DNA of 64,000 nucleotides from Candidatus Daviesbacteria bacterium (GTDB lineage Bacteria; Patescibacteria; Microgenomatia; Daviesbacterales; UBA10151). Location of the stretch: contig JACOXI010000003.1 in NCBI GenBank assembly GCA_016176335.1, positions 392,707 to 456,706 on the forward strand, given 5' to 3'. Positions 19,295 through 28,063 of this stretch are shown here, piece by piece. How positions within the stretch are numbered: the stretch's first letter is position 1; each line of letters opens with the position of its first letter. A program made the position numbers and the translations under genes. The notes under the pieces were generated by a model. The model saw nothing but the letters and a program-made list of their open reading frames with translations, searched no databases and was not told the DNA's origin.

Positions 19295-20060
19295 GCAGGA
19301 ACAAACTATTGTCAGGGATTTAAAAAGAATTGGAGAGGTTTTAGGTAAACTCCGTTATCCGACAGAGTTAATTTGTGTGGTAGACGGAAAAGTTGATGGG
19401 ACCTTAAATAAGACCAAAATGTTCGCAAAGAAAAATCCCCATATAAAGGTAATTGGGTACGACACCAACAAAGGTAAGGGTTATGCAGTACGCTTTGGTA
19501 TGGCAGAAAGCAAGGGAGATATTGTAGGCTTTATAGATTCTGGAATGGATATTAACCCGAATGGTTTGGCAATGCTTCTGGAGCATTTTGAGTGGTATGA
19601 TGCTGATATAATAATTGGTTCTAAAAGACACCCGGTTTCCAAGGTTGATTATCCTTGGCAACGAAAAATTCTCTCCATGGGTTATCAATTACTGGTTTTT
19701 ATACTTTTTGGATTAAAAGTTAGGGATACACAAGTTGGAATAAAATTTTTCAAGCGGGAGGTTTTGGAAAAAGTATTACCGAGACTTTTAGTAAAAGAGT
19801 ATGCTTTTGATGTAGAGATACTGTCGGTTGCTGACTATTTAGGCTATAAGAGGATCTATGAGGCTCCCATAGACATTAAACTCGGTTTTGGAGGAACCTC
19901 AACTGTCACAAGCAAAGCATTCCTGAAAGTAGTGTTTGCTATACTAAAAGATACACTGGCAGTTTTTTACAGACTTAAATTACTCGAGTATTACTCGAGT
20001 AAAAATAAAAGAAAATGGAGGTTTGATCCTGAACTTAATTTCAGAGTTAATGTCGGATGA
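19239..20060 (+). CDS. GT2 glycosyltransferase, DPM1/GtrB-like
   Basis: ATG 19239 gives MEKSLIKIRLVSVIVPAFK; an upstream TTG at 19212 adds nine residues with no family resemblance. The product is 273 residues. GKGYAVRFGM and the following DSGMD replace the usual GKGxAxxxG...DxD/DADxQ layout of polyprenyl-phosphate mannosyl/glucosyltransferases. GSKRHPVS and RDTQVGIKFFKREVL match the DPM1 family. Such enzymes load a sugar onto polyprenyl phosphate, the donor needed by the GT39-like proteins upstream. No C-terminal transmembrane pair is present. The 56-nt overlap with the flippase gene indicates tight coupling. Confidence 0.88.
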   Translation: MEKSLIKIRLVSVIVPAFKQEQTIVRDLKRIGEVLGKLRYPTELICVVDGKVDGTLNKTKMFAKKNPHIKVIGYDTNKGKGYAVRFGMAESKGDIVGFIDSGMDINPNGLAMLLEHFEWYDADIIIGSKRHPVSKVDYPWQRKILSMGYQLLVFILFGLKVRDTQVGIKFFKREVLEKVLPRLLVKEYAFDVEILSVADYLGYKRIYEAPIDIKLGFGGTSTVTSKAFLKVVFAILKDTLAVFYRLKLLEYYSSKNKRKWRFDPELNFRVNVG

Positions 20061-21190
20061 AGATTTTAATCTTATCTTGGAGAGGGCCAAAGCATCCCAA
20101 TGCTGGAGGAGCAGAGGTTTCAACGTTTGAACATGCAAAAAGTTGGGTAAAGGCTGGTTATGATGTCACCTTGTTTACTTCCGCTTTTGCAGGTTGTAAA
20201 GAGCAAGAGGTGATAGATGGAATAAAGATAAAAAGATGTGGTAGACAGATATTTGGAGTTCAATGGGAAGCTTTTAAATGGTACTTATTTGGCGAGCACC
20301 CCAAATTTGATTTAGTAATTGATCAATTTCATGGCATTCCCTTTTTTACTCCAATATATATTAAAGAAAAAAAATTGGCATTTATTCATGAGGTTACCAA
20401 AGAAGTTTGGAGACTAAATCCTTGGTCTTGGCCCTTTAATAGGATAGCTGCTTTTATTGGTGAGATATGCGAACCTTTGGTGTTTAAATTGTTATATAAA
20501 GAGATGCCTTTTATGACAGTGTCGCAGTCAACGAAGCAAGACTTAGTTGATTGGGGAATTCCCAAAAGCAATATTACAGTTATACATAATGGTATAAATA
20601 TCCCAAGAACAAAAAAGTTTCCACCAAAAGAGAAAAAGAAAACAGCCATTTTTCTTGGTTCTATAAGTAAAGATAAAGGAATTGAAGATGCAATTTATAT
20701 CTTCAAAGAAATAGACAATATTGAGAAGGGTTGGCAGTTTTGGGTGGTAGGAAAATCGGATATGAGATATTTGAATACCATTCAAAGATTAGCAAAAAAT
20801 TTAGGAATTTTTCATAAGATTATTTTTTGGGGGTATGTAACGGAGAGTAAAAAATTTGAACTTTTATCGAAAGCTCATATTTTAGTTAACCCATCAATTA
20901 GAGAGGGATGGGGATTGGTAGTGATTGAGGCAGGAGGTGTAGGTACGCCGACAGCAGGCTATAATGTTGCCGGGTTAAGAAATTCCGTTATAAATGGCAA
21001 GACAGGACTTCTTTCCCACCCACATAATATCACAGCTTTAGCAATTAAAATTGTTAAATTAATGAATAACAAATTGCGCTTAAGAAAGATGAGTCTTGAT
21101 GCTTATTTTTGGAGCAAAAAATTTAGATGGGAAAATGCTTGTTGGGAAAGTCTAAAATTGGTTGAAAGCGTAGTCAGCGAAAAATATTGA
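20057..21190 (+). CDS. GT4 glycosyltransferase
   Basis: A 377-residue GT-B enzyme. It opens MKILILSWRGPKHPNAGGAE, with the glycine-rich acceptor-side loop; the linker is VIHNGINIP; the donor domain has REGWGLVVIEAGGVGTPTAGY, a complete E-x7-E motif, and VSQSTKQDLVDWGI. It starts with an ATGA overlap and is the last gene of the long + strand run. Its stop is 1 nt away from the stop of the convergent SDR, leaving no room for a terminator. Probably a retaining glycosyltransferase acting on a lipid-linked glycan. Confidence 0.92.
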   Translation: MKILILSWRGPKHPNAGGAEVSTFEHAKSWVKAGYDVTLFTSAFAGCKEQEVIDGIKIKRCGRQIFGVQWEAFKWYLFGEHPKFDLVIDQFHGIPFFTPIYIKEKKLAFIHEVTKEVWRLNPWSWPFNRIAAFIGEICEPLVFKLLYKEMPFMTVSQSTKQDLVDWGIPKSNITVIHNGINIPRTKKFPPKEKKKTAIFLGSISKDKGIEDAIYIFKEIDNIEKGWQFWVVGKSDMRYLNTIQRLAKNLGIFHKIIFWGYVTESKKFELLSKAHILVNPSIREGWGLVVIEAGGVGTPTAGYNVAGLRNSVINGKTGLLSHPHNITALAIKIVKLMNNKLRLRKMSLDAYFWSKKFRWENACWESLKLVESVVSEKY

Positions 21191-21191
21191 T

Positions 21192-22190
21192 TCAAACTTT
21201 CCAATTCTTAGGCAAGAGAGGACTATCAATTTCTACAGTATCAAAACAAGATTTTTGGGGTCCTTGCCTTTTTGCATACTCCCAAGTGGATATGATACCT
21301 TTTAATAATGGAGTTTTATCTTGATAATGTAAATACTTAATTGCTTGGGTATGATCTGAAATAGCTATTTTAACTTCTTGTGGTCTATTGTCAAGATAGA
21401 TTGGAGGAATATTTATACCCGAGACTTTTTGAATGATTTCTGATAACTGATTAAGAGAATAATCTTTTTCGGCTCCAATATTAAAAACCATGCCGTGGAA
21501 ATTTCCGAAGCCACATTTAAATATCGCGTCGACTACATCGTCAATATAGGAAAAACATCTACGTTGATTACCGTCACCGTAAATATAATAAGGCTGATTT
21601 TTTAAAAGGGCATTCATGAAAATAGTAATGACATTCCTATATGGATCTGTCATATTTTGTCTTGGCCCATAGACATTGTGAGGTCTGGTAATAACGTATT
21701 CGAACTTATGAACTTTACTTAAGACTTCTAGTGTTTTTTCTATTGCTAATTTACTTATTCCATACAAATCTTCCGGTTCAGGCTTGTAAGTTTCTTTGAA
21801 GGGGGTTTGTAAAGCCCCGTATACTGCGATAGAAGAAGTGAAGACCAATCTTTTCATACCATTTCTTAATGCAGGTACTAATGTATTAATAAATGCATTC
21901 CAGTTTCGGGAAGTAACATCTATAGGGGAAAACTGGGCTTTATTCTCCGCTGCGTTAGCAGCTAAATGATAAACAATCTCAGGTTTTATTTTTTTGATGA
22001 TTTTGTCGGCAGAATTTTTATTTCTTAGATCAACTTTATAAAACTCACTTTTGGGATTAATATTTCTTAGAAAACCTCCTGACAGATCATCAATTATTCT
22101 AACTTTATGGCCAGCTGTTACTAACCGATCAACCACATGTGACCCGATAAATCCTGCACCTCCTGTGACTAAAATGCTTTTTGATTTCAT
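21192..22190 (-). CDS. Extended SDR, NDP-sugar epimerase/dehydratase (GalE-like)
   Basis: Start chosen at ATG 22190, which puts TGGAGFIGS at residues 9-17 as expected; a TTG at 22226 would add 12 residues. The product is 332 residues. NAD-binding GxxGxxG is at 10-16 and the catalytic triad is S119/S120 with Y143-x3-K147 (YGISK). RPHNVYGPRQ and the C-terminal sugar-binding domain match the GalE/UDP-glucuronate epimerase/dTDP-glucose dehydratase group. The last 35 residues, after the usual WEY helix, form an unusual extension. It is downstream of a DPM1-like GT2 in a two-gene - strand operon. Exact reaction (epimerisation or dehydration) is not resolved. Confidence 0.88.
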   Translation of the reverse strand: MKSKSILVTGGAGFIGSHVVDRLVTAGHKVRIIDDLSGGFLRNINPKSEFYKVDLRNKNSADKIIKKIKPEIVYHLAANAAENKAQFSPIDVTSRNWNAFINTLVPALRNGMKRLVFTSSIAVYGALQTPFKETYKPEPEDLYGISKLAIEKTLEVLSKVHKFEYVITRPHNVYGPRQNMTDPYRNVITIFMNALLKNQPYYIYGDGNQRRCFSYIDDVVDAIFKCGFGNFHGMVFNIGAEKDYSLNQLSEIIQKVSGINIPPIYLDNRPQEVKIAISDHTQAIKYLHYQDKTPLLKGIISTWEYAKRQGPQKSCFDTVEIDSPLLPKNWKV

Positions 22191-22222
22191 ACCGCAAATA
22201 TTAATTGCTTTTATGCTAAATA

Positions 22223-22936
22223 TCAACCAAAATATTTAGGTAAGCTGGAAAAATAGACTTTGGTAATTGTTTTGAAAACATTGAGACCATCTTTGAGGGC
22301 TTTGATTCCAGAGATACCTCCGACTCTTTTTGTGTATGTAATGGGAATTTGTACCAAGTTCATTCCCATCTTTGCTGCTTTTACCACCACCTCAGCTTCA
22401 TATTCAAAATGCCTTTCCTTTAAATCCAAAGCTAGGAATGCATTTTTTCTAAATCCTTTAAATCCCGCCATAACATCGGTAATTTTTCTACCGCAGGCAA
22501 TTGATGTTGCAAGGGAAATTATCCAGTTGCCCAAAAGGTTTCTAAAGGTTATTGAGCCTTGTTCAACTTTTCCTCCATTAAACCGTGTACCTATAACAAT
22601 ATCAGCTCCCATCTCCAGTGCCTTAACAAATAAGGGTATCTCATATGGTTGAAATTGGTGATCGGTATCAATTTGAATAATATAATTACCTTTGGCTGCT
22701 AAACCTCCTGCCCAAAAATCTGCACCTTTTCCTCGTTTAAAGGGAAATCTAATAATTCTATCAATCCTTAATCTTTTGGCAATTGTAACTGTTTTATCCT
22801 TTGAGGCTGCATCTACTAAAATGATTTCTATGGGGAAAAATTTCTTTAAAATCTTGCAATCTTTTATAGTTCTGCCAATATTTTTCTCTTCATTGTAAGA
22901 AGTAAGAACTATGCTTACTAATTTTGGGGTGTTCAT
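22223..22936 (-). CDS. GT2 glycosyltransferase, DPM1-like
   Basis: A 237-residue GT2 enzyme: VLTSYNEEKNIGRTI, VDAASKDKT, KRGKGADFWAGG, the DxD-type DTDHQF, GTRFNGG, and DVMAGFKGFRKNAF. These are the landmarks of polyprenyl-phosphate mannosyl/glucosyl synthases, without a C-terminal membrane anchor. It is the first gene of a two-gene - strand operon with an SDR, facing the nucleotide-sugar dehydrogenase across a 96-nt gap. It may load a polyprenyl carrier for GT-C enzymes; the sugar is unknown. Confidence 0.9.
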   Translation of the reverse strand: MNTPKLVSIVLTSYNEEKNIGRTIKDCKILKKFFPIEIILVDAASKDKTVTIAKRLRIDRIIRFPFKRGKGADFWAGGLAAKGNYIIQIDTDHQFQPYEIPLFVKALEMGADIVIGTRFNGGKVEQGSITFRNLLGNWIISLATSIACGRKITDVMAGFKGFRKNAFLALDLKERHFEYEAEVVVKAAKMGMNLVQIPITYTKRVGGISGIKALKDGLNVFKTITKVYFSSLPKYFG

Positions 22937-22960
22937 GTTAATTTACATTAGATTCAGGCT

Positions 22961-22989
22961 AGGGTATCCAATATAAAATTGATTGTCAA
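22961..22989 (-). promoter_or_regulatory. Candidate promoter for the DPM1-like GT2/SDR pair
   Basis: On the - strand a consensus TTGACA (22989-22984) is followed after exactly 17 nt by TACCCT (22966-22961), which keeps the TAnnnT core of a -10 box. The ATG is 24 nt further on. Confidence 0.4.
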
Positions 22990-23011
22990 CTATTGCAAGG
23001 ACTTCTTGATT

Positions 23012-23029
23012 TATAGTAGGATCGAGGTG
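23012..23029 (+). promoter_or_regulatory. Candidate -10 box and Shine-Dalgarno for the dehydrogenase operon
   Basis: TATAGT at 23012-23017 is a five-of-six -10 match. GAGGTG at 23024-23029 lies 3 nt before ATG 23033 and selects that start over one 18 codons upstream. No convincing -35 is seen. Confidence 0.4.
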
Positions 23030-23032
23030 TTA

Positions 23033-24376
23033 ATGAGAGATAAACGCATCGCCATTTTTGGTATCGGGAGGATTGGGTTACCTCTCGCCTTAATACTAGC
23101 TGATAAAGGATTTCAAGTCACAGGGGTAGATGTGGATCCCTATAGAATTTCCTTACTGCGGCATAAGATAATGCCGTTTACGGAAGAGGGAGCACAATCC
23201 CTCTTGGATAAACATAGTGGTAAAAAATTTCAGGTTTTTTCTCAGGAGCATGTTGATAGGATAGTAGTAGAAAATGAGATAATTATTTTTACTCTAGGTA
23301 CTCCTATTGATGAAACATATAGCCCTAATTTTTCCGACATAGAAAAACTGATTAGAAAAATAGCACCAGTCATGAAACCCGGACATTTGATTATCTTAAG
23401 AAGTACAGTTTTCCCGGGAGCAACTGAACAGTTGGCAAGGCAGCTTGAAGAGCAAACGAAACTATCAATAGGAGATAATCTTTTTTTGGCATATTGCCCC
23501 GAAAGGATAGCAGAAGGGAAATCTATAGAGGAACTAACTCAAATTCCACAAATAATTGGTACCATAGACGAAATAAGCGCAGAAAAGGCAGCTAAAGTTT
23601 TTGAAAAAATTGCTCCGAAACTTTTATTTACAAATCCCAAATCAGCAGAACTGGCAAAGTTATTTTGTAATATGTATAGGTATATTGATTTTGCGATTGG
23701 AAATGAATTTATGATGATAGCTGAAAGCTATGGGTGTAATATTTATGAGGTGTTGCATCTTGTGAATGATAACTATAAAAGAGGTAATTTAAAATCCCCA
23801 GGTTTTACTGCCGGACCCTGTTTAGTTAAGGATGGATTTTTCCTGATAGATAAAAGCCCGTATATGGAACTTGTGACAGCTGCCTGGAGATTAAATGAGA
23901 ATGTTCCTGGTTATCTTTTATCAAGAGTGAAAGCAGAAATAAAGGATTTGCATAGAAAAAAGGTAGCAATTTTAGGCTTGTCTTTTAAGAAGAATATAGA
24001 CGACACAAGACACTCTCTTTCTCCAAAGTTGGAGCGTTACTTTTTGGCAGAAGGTGCCAAAGTGTCCCTATACGATCCTTTTATTGACTCTCAACCTCTG
24101 GAAGATGTAATTAAAGATGCTGATATTTTAATTTTGGCGATTAACCACGATGTTTTTAAGAGTTTAAACTTTCAATATTTAGGCAATTTAGTATCTGAAG
24201 GCTGTTTAATATTTGATATCTGGAACATGTTTGGTACCGGAAAAATCCTCTTTTATCTAAAAGATGTCATAGATAGTAATAAGTCTGTGACCACTGGCAA
24301 TGGAGAAATAAAAAAATCTAATAGAAAGCACACAAGGCGTACACTCCAGCGTAGAGTATCTCTTTCCACTACATGA
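23033..24376 (+). CDS. UDP-glucose/GDP-mannose-type nucleotide-sugar dehydrogenase
   Basis: ATG 23033 gives MRDKRIAIFGIGRIG, the NAD-binding GxGxxG at residues 10-15. The 447-residue product has the three domains of the family: dinucleotide binding, central dimerisation, and UDP binding. The catalytic Cys is C263 in AGPCLVKDG. TLGTPIDE and YCPERIAEGK favour the WecC/WbpA group that oxidises UDP-HexNAc (for example ManNAc) to the uronate, but Ugd activity cannot be excluded. The last 25 or so residues form a basic tail (KKSNRKHTRRTLQRR) not typical of the family. It leads a four-gene + strand operon and overlaps the next gene by ATGA. Confidence 0.9.
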   Translation: MRDKRIAIFGIGRIGLPLALILADKGFQVTGVDVDPYRISLLRHKIMPFTEEGAQSLLDKHSGKKFQVFSQEHVDRIVVENEIIIFTLGTPIDETYSPNFSDIEKLIRKIAPVMKPGHLIILRSTVFPGATEQLARQLEEQTKLSIGDNLFLAYCPERIAEGKSIEELTQIPQIIGTIDEISAEKAAKVFEKIAPKLLFTNPKSAELAKLFCNMYRYIDFAIGNEFMMIAESYGCNIYEVLHLVNDNYKRGNLKSPGFTAGPCLVKDGFFLIDKSPYMELVTAAWRLNENVPGYLLSRVKAEIKDLHRKKVAILGLSFKKNIDDTRHSLSPKLERYFLAEGAKVSLYDPFIDSQPLEDVIKDADILILAINHDVFKSLNFQYLGNLVSEGCLIFDIWNMFGTGKILFYLKDVIDSNKSVTTGNGEIKKSNRKHTRRTLQRRVSLSTT

Positions 24377-25329
24377 AAAAAAATCAAATATTAGTTACTG
24401 GTGGCGCAGGATTTATCGGTAGTGAAGTAGTCCGGCAATTACTTGAGAAAGGGTATCATGTAAGAGTTGCAGATGACCTAAGTAAAAAGATAGCTTACAT
24501 CCCTCAAAGAGCTGAATTTCTAAAAATTGATTTAACCAAGAAGAAAGCAGCTCTTCGGGTCATGGAAAATATAGATTGTTGTATTCATTTGGCAGCTAAG
24601 ATTGGAGGTATTGGTTATTTTCATAAATACCCGGCAACGATTCTATCTGAAAATAATAAGATGTATTCCGCAATCTTTGAAGCAGCAGTTGCGAAAAAAA
24701 TCAAAAGAATTATATACCTTTCATCCTCGATGGTTTTTGAATCAACAAATATCTTTCCGTCTAAAGAGAGAGATATTGCAAATATACCTCCTCCAGTCAG
24801 TAGTTATGGTTTCTCTAAATTGGTGGGGGAATGGTATTGTAAGTCATTCAAAGAAGAATTTGGATTAAATTATACTATCATTAGGCCCTTTAATGCCTAT
24901 GGCATCAATGAACTTCCAGGAGAAGAGGCAGGAGATACTCACGTTATACCGGATCTTATTAAGAAAATTCTTACCGAGCAAAACCCATTGGAAATTTTAG
25001 GTAGCGGTAATCAAACAAGATGTTTCACTCACGTTACTGACATTGTCAGAGGAATTATTATGGCAATGGAATCAAAAGAGGCAGAAAATGAAGATTTTAA
25101 TATTGGTTCTGAAGAAGAGATTCGTATAAAAGATTTAGCAAAATATATCTTTGAAATTATTTATAAAAACAAACCCTTAAAAATAAAATTCATTTCTGGA
25201 TTTAAGTATGATATTAAAAGAAGAGTCCCATCCACTACTAAGGCGAGAAGGATTTTAGGTTGGAAACCAGAGAAGAAATTAGAAAGGGAGTTACCTATAA
25301 TTATAGATTGGATTAAAATTCATATATGA
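24373..25329 (+). CDS. Extended SDR, NDP-sugar epimerase/dehydratase
   Basis: A 318-residue SDR: LVTGGAGFIGS at residues 8-18, the LSSS active-site strand near 117-119, and Y145-x3-K149 (YGFSK). RPFNAYGINE and the C-terminal IRIKDLAKYIFEI/RRVPSTTKARRILGW motifs are typical of UDP-glucuronate epimerase or related 4-epimerases and 4,6-dehydratases. It follows the nucleotide-sugar dehydrogenase with an ATGA overlap, so it may act on the uronate made by that enzyme; this is inferred from position. It also overlaps the next GT2 gene by ATGA. Confidence 0.88.
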   Translation: MKKNQILVTGGAGFIGSEVVRQLLEKGYHVRVADDLSKKIAYIPQRAEFLKIDLTKKKAALRVMENIDCCIHLAAKIGGIGYFHKYPATILSENNKMYSAIFEAAVAKKIKRIIYLSSSMVFESTNIFPSKERDIANIPPPVSSYGFSKLVGEWYCKSFKEEFGLNYTIIRPFNAYGINELPGEEAGDTHVIPDLIKKILTEQNPLEILGSGNQTRCFTHVTDIVRGIIMAMESKEAENEDFNIGSEEEIRIKDLAKYIFEIIYKNKPLKIKFISGFKYDIKRRVPSTTKARRILGWKPEKKLERELPIIIDWIKIHI

Positions 25330-26162
25330 AGAAGAAAGATTTAGTCTCGGTAGTGATCACAACAAAAAATGAAGAAGATGCGATAAGTAATCTTTTGGAA
25401 AGTATCACAAAACAAACATATAAAAACATTGAAATAATTTTAGTAGATAACAATTCAGAAGATAATACTTTGAAAATTGCAAGAAGGTTTAAGAAAGTCA
25501 AAGTTTATAACTGGGGTCCGGAAAGAAGTTCTCAAAGAAATTATGGTGCGAAAAAAAGTTTTGGGGAATATCTCTTATTTTTGGATGCAGATATGAAACT
25601 CTCACCTAAAGTAGTAGAAGTTTGCGTCAAGATTACAAAATCAAAAAAAAATATTGGTTCGGTTGTGATTCCAGAACAATCTGAAGCTTATATGTTTTGG
25701 GAAAAGGTTAAAGCATTCGAAAGATCGTTTTACAATGAGAAGGGGGATCCGATAACAGATGCGGCCAGATTTTTCAAAAGGAGTGTTTTTGAGAAAGCTG
25801 GAAGATATGATGAAACAATAACGGGTCCTGAAGACTGGGATCTTCCTGAAACCATAAGAGAGTTAGGGTATAAAGATGGTAGGATTTCTGAAAAGATTTA
25901 CCATCGGGAAAGGGCCACCTCCTTGATAGCCTTGTTTAAGAAGAAGTTCTACTATGGATTATATGCCCATAAATATTTGAGAAAACATAATATCCCAATC
26001 GTTAGCCCTAAGACAGTCTATTTTTTAAGGCCTCTATTTTATAAAAGCTGGAAGAGATTGTTATCGCAACCCTTGCTTGCTCTGGGGATGATTGCGATGC
26101 TTATCACACAAACATTAGGCGGAGGATCAGGTTATTTAATAGGTAGAATCAGGAAACTTTAA
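25326..26162 (+). CDS. GT2 glycosyltransferase with C-terminal membrane segment
   Basis: A 278-residue GT2 enzyme: VVITTKNEEDAISNLLESI, DNNSEDNT, the DADM metal site near residue 83, and GPEDWDL, the acidic ED pair that supplies the catalytic base in this group. The C-terminus has a hydrophobic stretch (about 250-272) that could anchor it to the membrane. It is paralogous to the enzyme at 37769: both share DADM, DAARFFK/EAARFFK, EDWDL and a RPLFYKSWK/RPAYLKNWK segment. ATGA overlap with the SDR upstream; the next gene starts 5 nt later. Confidence 0.9.
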   Translation: MKKKDLVSVVITTKNEEDAISNLLESITKQTYKNIEIILVDNNSEDNTLKIARRFKKVKVYNWGPERSSQRNYGAKKSFGEYLLFLDADMKLSPKVVEVCVKITKSKKNIGSVVIPEQSEAYMFWEKVKAFERSFYNEKGDPITDAARFFKRSVFEKAGRYDETITGPEDWDLPETIRELGYKDGRISEKIYHRERATSLIALFKKKFYYGLYAHKYLRKHNIPIVSPKTVYFLRPLFYKSWKRLLSQPLLALGMIAMLITQTLGGGSGYLIGRIRKL

Positions 26163-26167
26163 GCCGC

Positions 26168-27001
26168 ATGTCATTGCAACAGTCAAGAGATCTATTAAAT
26201 AAATTACTCGGCAATGTAGGAGATATGTCCCTTAAAAGAAGGGCATCTAAAATATTAGAGGGGTTGGATTTAAAAGTGGGAGATAAAGTTTTAGATGTTG
26301 GCTGCGGAGATGGATTTTTTTTGTATTTGATATCCACCTTACCAATTAAATTGAGTTTGGTAGGTTTTGATAATGACAAAAAAATCTTAACTATAGCCAG
26401 AAAGAATTTGGCTCATAAAAGATTAAGACTAGTAAACGGAGACGCTACTGCAATGCCTTTTGCGGAAAACAGTTTCAACCAAGTAATCATGACGGAAGTT
26501 TTAGAACATGTACAAAACGAAAGAAAATCCGTATCCGAAGTGTATAGAGTTTTAAAACCAAACGGTATACTTGTTCTTACAGTCCCCGGTTACAATTTCC
26601 CGTTTCTTTGGGACCCTTTAAATTGGATTTTACAAAATATTTTCGGAACCCATATTTCCGGCACTAATTTTTTTGCCGGAATTTGGGCCAGACATCTAAG
26701 GCTTTACAAAAGAAATAATCTGAAAAAGCTAATCAAAAATGCAGGTTTTAAAATTGAAGAGGCGGAGGAGCTAACTACACGATGTCTACCTTTCAACCAC
26801 TATCTGGTTAATTTGGTAGCCAGGCTTTTATATGATGTTAAGCCGAGTTTTGTCACTTTGGAGTCTTTAAGCAAGTTTAAAAATGCCAAAAAGCCATTAC
26901 TTATCAGATTAGCTTTTTTCTTAGTTAATACTTTCGATAAATTAAATGATATTCTACCGGGTAAAAACGGCCTAAATATTTATATTAAGGCCAGGAAATA
27001 A
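26168..27001 (+). CDS. Class I SAM-dependent methyltransferase
   Basis: A 277-residue protein with the SAM-binding motif KVLDVGCGDG at residues 40-49, motif II VGFDNDKK, and TEVLEHVQNE plus LKPNGILVLTVPG as the Methyltransf_11 core. The remaining 100 residues form a hydrophobic and basic C-terminal part that may touch the membrane. Last gene of the four-gene operon; its stop is 1 nt from the convergent GT2 gene's stop. Most likely methylates a sugar or lipid-linked glycan, as many methyltransferases in such loci do; the acceptor is not known. Confidence 0.85.
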   Translation: MSLQQSRDLLNKLLGNVGDMSLKRRASKILEGLDLKVGDKVLDVGCGDGFFLYLISTLPIKLSLVGFDNDKKILTIARKNLAHKRLRLVNGDATAMPFAENSFNQVIMTEVLEHVQNERKSVSEVYRVLKPNGILVLTVPGYNFPFLWDPLNWILQNIFGTHISGTNFFAGIWARHLRLYKRNNLKKLIKNAGFKIEEAEELTTRCLPFNHYLVNLVARLLYDVKPSFVTLESLSKFKNAKKPLLIRLAFFLVNTFDKLNDILPGKNGLNIYIKARK

Positions 27002-27002
27002 T

Positions 27003-28019
27003 TTAAGTTTGCAAAAACTGTCTAAAATCAGAGAACAGGGATTTGGATGAAAAAAGAGCATAGTCTTTTTCAGACAAAGACTTTGCCCCAATTTTTTTAA
27101 TTTTATTTCTTGAAACAATAATATCAGGAAGATGAAATATAACCCAAATTAGAGATGTTAATCGAACCCGGCCCATATTCCAGTTCCTTCGAATAATCCA
27201 CTCATAAAGGATGATCAGTTGGTACAATAAAATTGTGACAGGTAAAGATTTAAGTAGCAGCCAGACAGGATAATTTTTCAGCATAGTAATTAACCTGTTT
27301 TTATTAAAATGCCATTTAACTTTTACCCTGATGAAATCTGCCAGATCCGTGGCTGCCCTTTTATGATATATAACTGCATCCGGAAACCTTTTAACTTTAT
27401 AACCTAACCTTCTTACTCTTAGTGCCAAATCCATATCCTCATAACCTATACCAAAAATGGGGTCATACCCACCTAGTTTTTCAAAAATGCTTTTTCTTAT
27501 CACACAGGCAGAACCGCTTGCAGAAAGTATTTCTTCAACATGGTTATATTGTCCTTTATCGATTTCTCCAAAGCCAATGGTAACTGGGTTTCCGAATATA
27601 TCCATGCTTTCACCGGCGCTGTCTATTTTTTTATGATCCGTGTAGTTTAAAAGTTTACCTTGCGCAATTGCTAATTTTTTATCTTTTTCAAATTCTTTGA
27701 CTAAATTATTTAAGTACGTTTTTGTTATAGCCACATCATTATTAAAATATGCTAGATATTTACCGGTTGCTTTCTCTGCTCCTAAATTTAATCCTTGACT
27801 GTACATGTTGATTGGGTTCTCCAAAACAATGCAATTTTTGTAATTTTTAAACCTTTTGTTAAGATATTTAACACTATCATCAGTTGAGGCATTATCCACA
27901 ACAATTAATTCCCAATTAGGATAGCCTGGTTTGATTAGAAAGTTTATACAAGCACCAATTAAGTTAAGCTGTACACCATTAATATTTGAAACAATCATTG
28001 ATACTGTAGGCTTTGTCAT
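27003..28019 (-). CDS. GT2 glycosyltransferase, rhamnosyltransferase-like
   Basis: A 338-residue GT2 enzyme: MIVSNINGVQ at the N-terminus, VDNASTDDSV, NNDVAI as the metal-binding site, the ASGSACVIRKSIFEKLGG strand and the YEDMDLALRVRRLGYKV helix with the catalytic acidic pair. This pattern is the WbbL-like rhamnosyltransferase group. The C-terminus has a hydrophobic helical pair (about 265-300) suggesting membrane attachment. A single-gene - strand unit with a leaderless-looking promoter (TATAAT 7 nt before ATG), divergent from the GT4 at 28064. Confidence 0.9.
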   Translation of the reverse strand: MTKPTVSMIVSNINGVQLNLIGACINFLIKPGYPNWELIVVDNASTDDSVKYLNKRFKNYKNCIVLENPINMYSQGLNLGAEKATGKYLAYFNNDVAITKTYLNNLVKEFEKDKKLAIAQGKLLNYTDHKKIDSAGESMDIFGNPVTIGFGEIDKGQYNHVEEILSASGSACVIRKSIFEKLGGYDPIFGIGYEDMDLALRVRRLGYKVKRFPDAVIYHKRAATDLADFIRVKVKWHFNKNRLITMLKNYPVWLLLKSLPVTILLYQLIILYEWIIRRNWNMGRVRLTSLIWVIFHLPDIIVSRNKIKKIGAKSLSEKDYALFSSKSLFSDFRQFLQT

Positions 28020-28026
28020 GCTGTCG

Positions 28027-28055
28027 ATTATACATTAAAAAAGAAAGGTTGTAGA
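28027..28055 (-). promoter_or_regulatory. Promoter for the rhamnosyltransferase-like gene, leaderless type
   Basis: On the - strand TCTACA (28055-28050) and TATAAT (28032-28027) are separated by 17 nt, and the ATG at 28019 begins 7 nt after the -10 box. It overlaps the opposite promoter almost completely. Confidence 0.6.
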
Positions 28056-28057
28056 AT
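28029..28057 (+). promoter_or_regulatory. Promoter for the GT4 gene at 28064, leaderless type
   Basis: TATACA (28029-28034), a 17-nt spacer and TAGAAT (28052-28057) precede ATG 28064 by 6 nt, so transcription would begin at or next to the start codon. It interleaves with the opposite promoter. Confidence 0.55.
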
Positions 28058-28063
28058 GAAAAA

